A stretch of DNA of 54,506 nucleotides from a virus. Shown piece after piece: positions 15,290 to 22,640 of the stretch. The first letter of the stretch is position 1. Each line of letters begins with the position of its first letter. Location: positions 1 through 54,506 of IMG/VR virus record IMGVR_UViG_3300046692_000149. The stretch is one strand, 5' to 3'. Under the pieces are notes generated by a model that was not told the DNA's origin, did no database searches, and saw nothing but the letters and a program-made list of their open reading frames with translations. A program made the translations under genes and the position numbers.

Positions 15290-15462
15290 TTTTCCACTGC
15301 CCTCAGATTGATCCAAATGCGATTGTCGCCGGCTGTTTTCCACTCCCGGCCCTGAGCCCAAGTTCCGTTCCGCTTCATGCTGTTGAAGCCGTCCCTTGTT
15401 ACGCCGCTCAGTTCTAGGTACTTGTCAAGTCGAACCCAGTCCAGATGATGAGAGCTTGTCAT
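15175..15462 (-). CDS. xis: Excisionase-like DNA-binding protein
   Basis: A 95-aa protein with GGGAGAG before the start. It has a MerR-like excisionase fold: WVRLDKYLELSGVT, MKRNGTWAQGREWK, then RIWINLRAVEKWV. It sits immediately upstream of int and overlaps it by 115 bp, so its Ser/Arg-rich tail is encoded within the integrase N-terminal codons. It probably bends attP/attL/attR DNA and directs excision. Confidence 0.75.
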   Translation of the reverse strand: MTSSHHLDWVRLDKYLELSGVTRDGFNSMKRNGTWAQGREWKTAGDNRIWINLRAVEKWVENSSPSSKVSKSGTARTARRSASASNTRESSAANP

Positions 15463-15923
15463 GCCGCTCTCCCAATCCACGCCGCCGCTGGGTCGGGGTG
15501 AGGAATCCACGTTTCTGCCCATTTTGCGTGGGCGCGCGAGATTTCCGCCGCTGCCTGCTTCTCGGCGTCATCCTCGACCTTCGCTTGCTTCTTTGCCACC
15601 GGGGGTGCGGGCAGGGATGCCGGCTTCGGCACGTTGGGCTTGTCGCCCAGTGCATAGGCCGGGTACCCGTAGACCCATCCAGAGACGTGCACTCTCCTAG
15701 CTACCTTGAGCGGCATGAGGATCTGCTCCACGACATTGCTGTTCGTGCCGATGGCGGTGGCGATTTTGGACCGCGTCATGCCCGCGTCGCCGGCGCGCAT
15801 CATCACCTTGACCGCCAGCGCGGCAAGGCGCCGAAACTCGGCTCCTACGGCCGCTGGGCGGCGCGTCCGTGGCTTCCCATCCACGGTATAACCGAACGGC
15901 GCTTCCCCTCTCCTCCGTGGCAT
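15459..15923 (-). CDS. Winged-helix-type DNA-binding protein
   Basis: A 154-aa protein with GGAGGA upstream. Residues about 35-85 form a helix-turn-helix (GMTRSKIATAIGTNSNVVEQ) and a short wing (RVHVSGWVYGY). The N-terminus is Arg-rich and the C-terminus is a Pro/Ala/Lys linker. It overlaps the excisionase by 4 bp and may regulate the excision/integration operon. Confidence 0.6.
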   Translation of the reverse strand: MPRRRGEAPFGYTVDGKPRTRRPAAVGAEFRRLAALAVKVMMRAGDAGMTRSKIATAIGTNSNVVEQILMPLKVARRVHVSGWVYGYPAYALGDKPNVPKPASLPAPPVAKKQAKVEDDAEKQAAAEISRAHAKWAETWIPHPDPAAAWIGRAA

Positions 15924-15926
15924 ATC

Positions 15927-16451
15927 CTATTCCTCCAACTTCATGGCGTCGGCAACAGCCGACTTGATGGCCAGCCGTACCGCTGTCCCGCCCTGGCGCG
16001 CGCCCATCTCGTAGCACCGGTCATGGGGCAGTCCGTTGCACTCGTGCGGCATCACCGCAATGTGCGCTGGTGTGTCCAGGGCATCTAGGACCCGCGTCCG
16101 CTCCATCTGGTGAGCCATCCCCATGGCGTTGATCAGCTCGGCCAGCTGGCCCGTCATCTGCGAAAGCGTCGCAGCGATGTCCGCGCGCACGTATTCGACT
16201 CCGTCAGGGACAGGGCTCAGGCTGACGCCGGCCCCTCCGACGAAGATCCTTTCGGCCGCAGGGTTGTCGTCCACCGGCGTGGCGTCGATGGCCACATTCA
16301 GGCAGTGAGCGATGTACCGGGCGGCCGCGATCTTTTTCTCTGGCGTTGCAAACTCACCAGACACCGAAAGCCGGACGTCCGGCAGCAGCCGGGCGTGCAC
16401 GACATCGCCGTGCTCGTCCGCCAGCCAGTGACCGGTTGCCAGGCTTTCCAT
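15927..16451 (-). CDS. Hypothetical early protein
   Basis: A 174-aa soluble protein. The start MESLATGHW is chosen just after the stop of the small zinc gene; a much longer open frame upstream is a shadow. The sequence is helical (AARYIAHCLNVAI; TLSQMTGQLAELINAMG), with a C-terminal Cys pair (HECNGLPHDRC). No family is recognised. Confidence 0.55.
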   Translation of the reverse strand: MESLATGHWLADEHGDVVHARLLPDVRLSVSGEFATPEKKIAAARYIAHCLNVAIDATPVDDNPAAERIFVGGAGVSLSPVPDGVEYVRADIAATLSQMTGQLAELINAMGMAHQMERTRVLDALDTPAHIAVMPHECNGLPHDRCYEMGARQGGTAVRLAIKSAVADAMKLEE

Positions 16452-16453
16452 GA

Positions 16454-16594
16454 TCAGTGGCCGCAGGCCGGCGTTTCGCCTTCGGGCACCTCGACGCCGC
16501 AGCCAATGCAGCGCTTCGCCGGGGCGGCGATGTCTTCGTCCGCAAGCGACAAATCCGGGGTAATCCAGTCGGTCAGGTCGACGTTGTGTTCCAT
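16454..16594 (-). CDS. 46-aa acidic protein with C-terminal zinc-ribbon half
   Basis: A 46-aa frame with AGAGGA upstream. The N-terminal two thirds are acidic (DLSLADEDIAAPA). The C-terminus has CIGCG and a final CGH, the spacing of a small zinc ribbon (C-x2-C...C-x-H). It lies between genes that would otherwise leave a gap, and right behind the operator at 16624-16639. Confidence 0.55.
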   Translation of the reverse strand: MEHNVDLTDWITPDLSLADEDIAAPAKRCIGCGVEVPEGETPACGH

Positions 16595-16623
16595 TTCGTC
16601 CTCTTTGTTGTTGGTGTGCAGAA

Positions 16624-16639
16624 AGCACATGCGTTAGCC
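16624..16639 (-). promoter_or_regulatory. Operator motif copy
   Basis: On the minus strand it reads GGCTAACGCATGTGCT, 14 of 16 positions of the recurring TGCTAAYGYATRTGCA motif. It sits 30 bp before the 46-aa gene, at the head of the operon that ends with xis and int. No convincing -10 box is visible, so promoter assignment is open. Confidence 0.5.
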
Positions 16640-16732
16640 GATTCGGCGAAAAATAAAGGCGGCAAGGAGCAGGGCGAGCACCAACCCGTACACGCAACCG
16701 GCGAAGATCGCTCTGACATCGTCGGCGCTCAC
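16634..16732 (-). CDS. 32-aa single-TM membrane peptide
   Basis: A 32-aa frame with GTG start, preceded by GAGGGG and overlapping the upstream stop (GTGA). After a short acidic N-terminus it is one hydrophobic helix (GLVLALLLAAFIF) ending RRIG. It fits the coupled small-gene pattern of this phage. Confidence 0.5.
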   Translation of the reverse strand: MSADDVRAIFAGCVYGLVLALLLAAFIFRRIG

Positions 16733-17028
16733 AGGTAACCCCTCGACTCCATCCACCTGTCTTCTCGAACGGCATCCGCATGGTCACAGCGATAGCCTTC
16801 CTCCCGGTCTCGCCAAGCCTGCAGGGCGGCGTCGGCCAAGCTGTCTTGGTCCAAGTCGTCGACCGCGACGGGCTCGTCCGCGTCCGCCTGCTTGACGATC
16901 TCGGCATTCGTCACCGAGAAGCATTCCGGCTCAGGCGGGGAGGCATTGCCGGAGTAGCCGGCATAGTGGTACCCGGTGACTGCGACGGTATGGCCGTCGA
17001 ACGGGAAGGTGAGTCGAGTGAGGTTCAT
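16729..17028 (-). CDS. Hypothetical early protein
   Basis: A 99-aa acidic protein beginning MNLTRLTFPFDGHTVAVTGY, with an Asp/Glu-rich middle and a DREEGYRCDHADAVREDRW helix. No family is recognised. It follows the 17038 gene by 9 bp in the same direction. Confidence 0.55.
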   Translation of the reverse strand: MNLTRLTFPFDGHTVAVTGYHYAGYSGNASPPEPECFSVTNAEIVKQADADEPVAVDDLDQDSLADAALQAWRDREEGYRCDHADAVREDRWMESRGYL

Positions 17029-17037
17029 GCCTGGCTC

Positions 17038-17670
17038 CTAGAGCGGCAATTTGATCTGACCGCGTTGGGCCAGCATCACGAGCGTTTGCAGGTGCGTCTC
17101 GATGGCGGCGAGTCGCGAGGCGATGTAACCCTCAAGCGTTTCCGGCTCTTCCTCGATCGCAGGCTGTGAGACGGAAATCGGCTCGTGTGTCGGCGCTAAC
17201 ACGCGTACCGGCGCACGCTCGTCCAGCCAGGCACGCGGCACGTAGTAGACGGGCTGTTCGCCGCTGCCGGCGATGTTCTCCAGTGGGATGTCATGCGCCA
17301 TGCAGAGCTGGATCTCCATCGCCTTGTCGTGCGGCGAGCGTAGATTCAGGCGCGAGAGCGCTTCGCTCGGCGGGACGTGGCTTTCGCCACCGCGGCGCGC
17401 GATCACGCGCGGGCCGTCGCTCGGTCCTTTGCGCCAGATCATGACCGCCACCTTGCGCCGGCCGGTCGCGCCGTCGTACGTCTTTCCACCCGGGGCGTGA
17501 ACAATCCCGGTAGTCTCCAGGTGGCGGAGGGCGTTGGTGATCATGGCGGGCCTGTGCTCCGGCATCAGCGTTGCAAGCATCCGCACGTGGAATTCCTCCG
17601 GGATCTCGTCAAAGTGATCACGCATGAGGCTCCGCGCGCATTCGATGTACTGCGGCGTTCTTCTTTCCAT
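17038..17670 (-). CDS. Probable winged-helix DNA-binding protein
   Basis: A 210-aa protein with GAGAGA upstream. Residues 8-65 form a three-helix plus wing pattern (CARSLMRDHF; MLATLMPEHRPAMITNALRHLETTGIVHAP). The C-terminal helix (YIASRLAAIETHLQTLVMLA) may be a dimerisation coiled coil. It lies directly downstream of the recombination genes, so a replication or regulatory role is possible. Confidence 0.5.
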   Translation of the reverse strand: MERRTPQYIECARSLMRDHFDEIPEEFHVRMLATLMPEHRPAMITNALRHLETTGIVHAPGGKTYDGATGRRKVAVMIWRKGPSDGPRVIARRGGESHVPPSEALSRLNLRSPHDKAMEIQLCMAHDIPLENIAGSGEQPVYYVPRAWLDERAPVRVLAPTHEPISVSQPAIEEEPETLEGYIASRLAAIETHLQTLVMLAQRGQIKLPL

Positions 17671-17696
17671 GGTCTCTCTCGGTCGATGGACGGGAA

Positions 17697-19505
17697 TCAG
17701 GCGGCGGCCGGCAGGCTCAGGTCACGCAGCCATTCGATGACGGTTGCCTGCGGGGCGCCGAAGTGAATGGATACGGCTTCGATGATGTCGGCATCGGAGG
17801 GACGCTGGCGCTTCGTGCGAGCACCCTTGAGGGGGCTGACAGTCGCCGCCGGCGGTACCGGAGAAGGGGCGGGCGAGGGCGCCGCCACAGTCTCGATTGC
17901 AGGCTCGGACTTGAGCGGTTTCGCCAGGACGCGCAGTTTTGCGCCCTGCAGTTTTCCGTTCATCTCTTCGCGCGCGGACACGACGGCAGCCGACACGCGC
18001 TGGCGCGCATCGTTTTCCCAATCAACAGCGACAGCCTCAAAGGCTCGGATCGCCTTCTCGATGTAAGGCACGGTGTCAGCTTCAATGCGACGGGCGGCCT
18101 TCCAGATGCTGGCGATGAGCGCATCCTCTTCTTCCTGCGCTTTTCGCTGCTCGCGTTCCAGGCGCTCGGCTTCCTCGCGCCGAATGCGGGCGCGATCGGC
18201 TTCCAATCGGGCTTCCTCGTCGCGCTTGTGCTTTTCGATGCGCGACGTCACGGTCAGCTTGAAGTCGTCGGTCGGCTTTTCGATGAGTTGCTGCAGGTCG
18301 GCCAGCAGAGCGCGGTGCTCGGCAGCGTTGTCGTTCAGCCAGTCAACCTTCGTACGGATGTCTGCGGCCTTTTGATTTGCTGCGATCTTTCCGTTTGCCA
18401 GCGCGGTGTCCAACTTATCCTGGATGCTCGCGAGCGTCTTAAGCCCCTTGATCGCGCCCGTGAAATCCGGAACTTCTACCTTGAACACCACGCTGCGGAT
18501 TTCGCGCTGCAGTTCTGCGACATGGTCTTGGAAGGACTTGATGGCGGCCATGACCCGCTCTGCGCGGCGGCGCTCCTTCTCGCTAGCCAGTAGCTTTTCG
18601 GCCATCAGCCGGTTGTCGCGCACGAGCTTGGCCAACATATCCTTCTGCCGCTTCGCCTCGTCCACGCTCTGGATCTGGGCCAGCATCATGGCTTCAGCCG
18701 CGTTGAGCGTTTCCTCGGCCTTCTTCATTGCCTTGATCTGAAGATCGAGGTCAGCGAAGTCCTGATCGGTCTGCGGCTCCCGGATCAGCTTGTTTTCGAG
18801 GAACTCGCGCAGTGCCACTTCGAAGACCTTGAAGTTTTCGCGCACGTCGATCTTGCCGCTGATCTGCACGGAAACTACCGGCAGCGCCTGCACCGCCTCG
18901 GCGACGACAGTCGATTTCGCTTCGGGAAGCTCGAATACGGCGAGATCCTTGGTGAACTGCTTCCAGCCTGCCACCAGCGCGTCGAAGTGCTCCCGGTTCG
19001 GTTCGTACCAGCACCAGGCCATGTTCTCGCGGGTGCCGTCGGACGTCATGAAGAGGCATTTCTTCGCGCCGGAGACGAGCAACTGCTGATCCATCTGGAT
19101 CGTGTAGTGCGCGTCGAGTGTGCCGGCAGCGACTGCAGCCGCCAATTCGGCGTTGTAGAGCTTGTGCTCCCAGATGGTTTCCTCGTCCATCGTGACGCCA
19201 TCCAGGCTGGCCAGCAGGCGGAGACCGTCCACCTCATCCGTCGCAGTGACGGGATACAGATCCGAGCCGACGATTTCTTCGGCGATCAACCGCGCCGCTG
19301 CCTCGGCCGCATGACCTTGGTCAAACAGCCCTTGCGTGAAGGCGTCGACTTCCTTCTCGGTGCCGGTGTGCTTCTGCAGCAGCAGGTCGCTACGGCTCGT
19401 GTACTTCGATTTGCCGAGCGCAATAGGCGCTTCGGATGCAGTCAGGTAGTTCCTGCGCAGGGCCAGCCATTCGGGCGAGCCTTGGACAACGTTCATGATG
19501 TTCAT
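17697..19505 (-). CDS. YqaJ-like recombinase/exonuclease with long C-terminal extension
   Basis: A 602-aa protein. The N-terminal about 200 residues are a lambda-exonuclease/YqaJ domain: QGSPEWLALRR-x-TASE, then the active-site Asp102 and Glu113-x-Lys115 (IWEHK). It should resect double-stranded ends 5' to 3'. The remaining 400 residues are charged helices and coiled coil with a Pro/Ala linker and a C-terminal helix (about 560-600), much longer than usual family members (about 200-330). It is paired with the probable annealing protein upstream. Confidence 0.85.
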   Translation of the reverse strand: MNIMNVVQGSPEWLALRRNYLTASEAPIALGKSKYTSRSDLLLQKHTGTEKEVDAFTQGLFDQGHAAEAAARLIAEEIVGSDLYPVTATDEVDGLRLLASLDGVTMDEETIWEHKLYNAELAAAVAAGTLDAHYTIQMDQQLLVSGAKKCLFMTSDGTRENMAWCWYEPNREHFDALVAGWKQFTKDLAVFELPEAKSTVVAEAVQALPVVSVQISGKIDVRENFKVFEVALREFLENKLIREPQTDQDFADLDLQIKAMKKAEETLNAAEAMMLAQIQSVDEAKRQKDMLAKLVRDNRLMAEKLLASEKERRRAERVMAAIKSFQDHVAELQREIRSVVFKVEVPDFTGAIKGLKTLASIQDKLDTALANGKIAANQKAADIRTKVDWLNDNAAEHRALLADLQQLIEKPTDDFKLTVTSRIEKHKRDEEARLEADRARIRREEAERLEREQRKAQEEEDALIASIWKAARRIEADTVPYIEKAIRAFEAVAVDWENDARQRVSAAVVSAREEMNGKLQGAKLRVLAKPLKSEPAIETVAAPSPAPSPVPPAATVSPLKGARTKRQRPSDADIIEAVSIHFGAPQATVIEWLRDLSLPAAA

Positions 19506-19533
19506 GTCTGTCTTCCGGTAGTGAATGGCGGGC

Positions 19534-20589
19534 TCAGTCGTTTTCGTGCGACCAAGCGTCGATCTTCAGCTTCTGCTCCTCGGTCAGCTTCTCCTTGCTC
19601 TCGATCGTTGCGATCAGGTCGGCGGGCGTCTTCTTCTTGTCCAGGATCAGCTTCCGCCATTCCGGCGTTTTGGCCTCGAAACGCTCGTCGGAGCACACCG
19701 GAATGGGCTTTGCCTCCGGCTTTTGGCCGTCGCCAGATCCGCCGGACTCTTCGGCCTTGTTCTCGATGACGCTCTTCCACGTCGCCTCACCGTCCTTGAT
19801 CGCGCCATAGAGGGCGAACAGATCGGCCATTTCCTTGGGAGAGCAAGCGTCGAGCGGATGGCCGAGGTACGAAACAAGATCCGTGGCCTTGATACCGAGG
19901 GAACCAAACGCGTCGACCATCTTTTTGCGCGCAGCGTCGGGGTCGCGGGCCGCTTCGTTTTCCCGGATGTGCTTGATGATGTCTTCAGCTTCGTCTTGCA
20001 GATCGCCCGGCACGATGCGCAGACCCAGCGTCCGAATCGCCTTAGAGATCAGCGCTGCGCGCTTGTTCAGCAGGTCGTCGTCATTGGCCGGCACCGTATA
20101 GGTCGCCTTGCCGTAGCTGTTCTTCCGCATGGAGATGTACGAACCGTCGTCCATGGGTTTCGAGCGTTCGACAGTCTTCGAAACCCGCACGTCCAGCGGA
20201 TAGGTGAGGTTCGATTCGAGGTCCGTAACCGAAACGCGGTGCACTTCCTTGCCTTCGTCTTCGAAGATCATGGTCGTCTCGACCAAGACGTTCGTCATGC
20301 AGCGGAGCGCCACCTCGACGAATCGGATGCCGAGCCCCTCTACCCCTTGCCCGATCGGCTTGCGGTAGTAGGCGCTCTTGTTGTGGGCGAAGGACGGCCG
20401 GCGGCATTCCTTCAGCAGGTTTTGCCGGACTGCATCCCAGTCGCGCGGCCGCTGCATGGCCATGACGTAGCGGGCTTCGACCATGGCCTTAGCCTGTGCG
20501 GCCACGGCCGTCGAGGCGGTCTCGACAAGGGCGTGGGTAGTGTGTTGGGCCCCGAATTCGTTTCGGGTGGTCAGGGCGGTTCCGGTCAT
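19534..20589 (-). CDS. Probable single-strand annealing recombination protein
   Basis: A 351-aa protein with GAGGAGAG upstream. It contains YVMAMQRPRDWDAVRQNLL, GLGIRFVEVALRC and TYTVPANDDDLLNKRAALI, blocks conserved in a phage family that sits beside YqaJ exonucleases. The C-terminus is acidic and Lys-rich. By position and shape it is likely the partner that anneals the 3' strands (RecT/Erf-like role); I do not recognise it as RecT or Erf by sequence. It is the first gene behind the promoter at 20631-20659. Confidence 0.6.
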   Translation of the reverse strand: MTGTALTTRNEFGAQHTTHALVETASTAVAAQAKAMVEARYVMAMQRPRDWDAVRQNLLKECRRPSFAHNKSAYYRKPIGQGVEGLGIRFVEVALRCMTNVLVETTMIFEDEGKEVHRVSVTDLESNLTYPLDVRVSKTVERSKPMDDGSYISMRKNSYGKATYTVPANDDDLLNKRAALISKAIRTLGLRIVPGDLQDEAEDIIKHIRENEAARDPDAARKKMVDAFGSLGIKATDLVSYLGHPLDACSPKEMADLFALYGAIKDGEATWKSVIENKAEESGGSGDGQKPEAKPIPVCSDERFEAKTPEWRKLILDKKKTPADLIATIESKEKLTEEQKLKIDAWSHEND

Positions 20590-20611
20590 TTCTCTCCTCG
20601 CTAGGTAGGCG

Positions 20612-20659
20612 TGCTAACTCGTATGCATACACATTAGCAAAAGAGTAATGAGTGTGCAA
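20612..20659 (-). promoter_or_regulatory. Leftward early promoter with inverted operator pair
   Basis: On the minus strand -35 TTGCAC (20659-20654), 17 bp, then a weak -10 TAATGT (20636-20631). Two operator copies face each other and share TGCA: 20612-20627 (TGCTAACTCGTATGCA, plus) and 20624-20639 (TGCTAATGTGTATGCA, minus). This controls the recombination operon. Confidence 0.65.
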
Positions 20660-20669
20660 GGGTGTTGCA

Positions 20670-20697
20670 TTGTTTTTTGTGAAGGACCCCGTAGAAT
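20670..20697 (+). promoter_or_regulatory. Rightward promoter for the lipoprotein moron
   Basis: The -35 TTGTTT (20670-20675), 16-bp spacer and -10 TAGAAT (20692-20697) lie just before the strong ribosome site of the lipoprotein gene. It lies outside the operator pair, so the cassette could be expressed in a lysogen. Confidence 0.55.
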
Positions 20698-20722
20698 CGC
20701 CAAAAACATCACGGGAGGAGGT

Positions 20723-21166
20723 ATGGGGTTGCTACGAATCACCTCGGCGGCGTGGCTTTGCCTTGTGCTGGCTATGGCGCTGGCTGCGTGCGACGTCCGC
20801 GAGGCGCCGGCTCGAGATGCCGAAGCTGAGAAGCACGCCGCAGCCCTAGCGGCGGCGGAAGAAGCGCGGTGTCGAAAGGATGCGAGCTGCATGGCATCCC
20901 GTGTGCTGGACCAAGCGTCGGGACCCTGTTCCCACGAAATCGAGCGGCATTCCAAGTACAGCTTTCGCTGGAAGGACGGCCCCGGTGAGCCACGGTTCGT
21001 GAAGGCTGCTTGGGAGGATGAGGCGGCCGGTCAGCTGGCCTTCATCGGTGACCGCATCCAGTTTCAGAACGGTTTCGGCGCCCACCAGGACATGAAGTAC
21101 ATCTGTTCGTACGACACGAGGGCAAATCGCGTCATCAGTGCGCGCGTCTATGAGGGGCGGTTGTGA
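20723..21166 (+). CDS. Lipoprotein, first gene of a three-gene membrane moron
   Basis: A 147-aa protein with a GGGAGGAGG ribosome site. It has an N-terminal signal with lipobox LAAC (Cys23), then an Ala/Glu helix and a C-terminal domain with two Cys pairs (CRKDASC, and CSHE with ICSYD) and a GDRIQFQNGFG strand. This resembles small periplasmic lipoproteins of unknown function. It is opposite in direction to its neighbours and has its own promoter. Superinfection exclusion or another lysogen trait is inferred from this context only. Confidence 0.7.
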   Translation: MGLLRITSAAWLCLVLAMALAACDVREAPARDAEAEKHAAALAAAEEARCRKDASCMASRVLDQASGPCSHEIERHSKYSFRWKDGPGEPRFVKAAWEDEAAGQLAFIGDRIQFQNGFGAHQDMKYICSYDTRANRVISARVYEGRL

Positions 21167-21414
21167 CTACGGGGCTCCAATCCGACGACGAGACGGGACT
21201 TGTCTTAGCGAAAAGCCTTCGGGGGCTGTCAGATGAGGGACTAGCCCAGTATCTAGCGGGGTGGAGGGAAGGGACTGGAAACTGGTGGCTTGCTCAGATG
21301 GAATTCAAGCGACGCCAGGAGGCCGGGAACGTGAGGCGCGGGTGGCTTGGTATCGCTCTTTCGGTGCTAGCACTACTCGTGTCACTTGTGGGGATGATCC
21401 CCGGCGGGAGATAG
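21163..21414 (+). CDS. Small membrane protein of the moron
   Basis: An 83-aa protein. A GTG start overlaps the lipoprotein stop (GTGA). The N-terminal 58 residues are soluble, with an SDEGLAQYLAGW helix. One C-terminal transmembrane segment (LGIALSVLALLVSLVGM) follows. No family is recognised. Confidence 0.6.
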   Translation: MTTGLQSDDETGLVLAKSLRGLSDEGLAQYLAGWREGTGNWWLAQMEFKRRQEAGNVRRGWLGIALSVLALLVSLVGMIPGGR

Positions 21415-21418
21415 GTCG

Positions 21419-21691
21419 ATGCCAGATACGCAAGAAAAACAGAAGATTGCGATACAAATCAGGGACTGTGAGGGTGTATCCATAACAGACTCGCGGTCCC
21501 ACAATATGCAGTTCCTCGACGCTGAGAACGTTCGCGGCCTGCGTATGGACCGGATTCAAGCGACTCAAGATGAGCCCGCTATCGACGTGCCAAAACGGTT
21601 CTGGCACCATCCGGTGGCAAAGGGGGCGGGCGGCATAGCCGGCGCCCTCTTGGTGGCATATTTGACCTACCGATTTGGCTGGAACGGGTAG
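21419..21691 (+). CDS. C-tail membrane protein of the moron
   Basis: A 90-aa protein starting 4 bp after the previous stop. The N-terminal 60 residues are hydrophilic, with strand-like repeats (IQIRDCEGVSITDSRSHNMQ). One transmembrane segment lies near the C-terminus (GGIAGALLVAYLTYRFG). The pattern of a cytoplasmic sensor plus membrane anchor is suggestive but function is unknown. Confidence 0.6.
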   Translation: MPDTQEKQKIAIQIRDCEGVSITDSRSHNMQFLDAENVRGLRMDRIQATQDEPAIDVPKRFWHHPVAKGAGGIAGALLVAYLTYRFGWNG

Positions 21692-21713
21692 AGGCTCTTT
21701 TTGGAGCGCCAGG

Positions 21714-22118
21714 TCAGACTGGCACCCCCTCCGTCACCATCCCAACCAGCGCGCTGTCCAGCAGGTAGCCGTAGATGCGCATCTGCTGCGCCAGCGCGCG
21801 GCGCTCATGCGGACCGTGCGTCTTCCACATGCAGCAGTCGACGGCGTCTTCGAAGCTATCGCTTGCCGAGCCACAGCACGGACACCGGACTTCGCCCGTA
21901 TCGAGAAGCAAGCCGCCACAGCCGGCTTCCTCCCCATCTTCTGGGCAGCACTCAGCCGCGTCGTCTTCGTCGTTATGCAACTCGTAGCACTCGGTGCAGC
22001 GCCACATAACAACCTCTTCAGGCGCGCGGCGTGGGCGCTTCTTCTCGGGCTCCTCAACCAGCCCGAACAGGGCCGTTGGCGACTCATCGATGGGGCGGGG
22101 CAGGCGGATGGTCAGCAT
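21714..22118 (-). CDS. Zinc-finger-containing hypothetical protein
   Basis: A 134-aa protein with GGAGG upstream. An acidic proline-rich N-terminus is followed by several Cys pairs: WRCTEC, AECC, RCPCCGS and DCCMW, indicating one or two zinc ribbons. It is convergent with the + moron, 22 bp away, and overlaps the methyltransferase gene by 7 bp. Confidence 0.6.
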   Translation of the reverse strand: MLTIRLPRPIDESPTALFGLVEEPEKKRPRRAPEEVVMWRCTECYELHNDEDDAAECCPEDGEEAGCGGLLLDTGEVRCPCCGSASDSFEDAVDCCMWKTHGPHERRALAQQMRIYGYLLDSALVGMVTEGVPV

Positions 22119-22639
22119 GCTGCCACCTCCAGCACTAGCCCCGGCTGCCGCGTCCGCTCCGCCTGGAGCGCGATGTAGTCGGGGTTCAGTTCGGCGCCGA
22201 GCCACCGGCGGCCGAGCATCGATGCTGCAATGCCCGTCGAACCGCTCCCCATGAACGGATCTATGACGAGGCCCGCTACAGGGACCGAGTAAGCAATCAG
22301 CGGCGCCAGAATTCCCAGCGGCTTTTGCGTCGGGTGTACGGCGCGGCCATGCTCATTGTTCACATCAATGACGCTCCGCATCAATCTCGGTCCACCGTCT
22401 TCGGAGACAAACACTCCATCGCCAATCGCGCCGAAGTGAGCCGGTCTGCGTTTCCTGCGGACTGCTTTAGCAACAGCATCCATCGTGTACTGCGGGTCAC
22501 GGTAGAGTTCGCCCCATGCGCCCCGGTAAAACTGGATGGCATGCTCATGCACACGTCGGAATCGATCGGCGTGAAACCCCGTGCCGTTCTGCTTCTCCCA
22601 TACGATGTCTTGGGCGTATCGAAAACCGGAAGCTTCCAT
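22112..22639 (-). CDS. DNA methyltransferase fragment (N4/N6 type, C-terminal half)
   Basis: A 175-aa protein. It carries the C-terminal part of a beta-class N4/N6 amino-methyltransferase: IVWEKQNGTGF, HPTQKP, and the SAM-binding motif DPFMGSGSTG. The catalytic D/S-PP-Y motif and preceding strand expected at the N-terminus are missing; the frame opens directly after the C5-methyltransferase gene. A TTG at 22672 would add only 11 residues. It is probably a truncated remnant, or one half of a split enzyme. AAGGAG lies 13 bases upstream of the chosen ATG. Confidence 0.7.
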   Translation of the reverse strand: MEASGFRYAQDIVWEKQNGTGFHADRFRRVHEHAIQFYRGAWGELYRDPQYTMDAVAKAVRRKRRPAHFGAIGDGVFVSEDGGPRLMRSVIDVNNEHGRAVHPTQKPLGILAPLIAYSVPVAGLVIDPFMGSGSTGIAASMLGRRWLGAELNPDYIALQAERTRQPGLVLEVAAC

Positions 22640-22640
22640 G

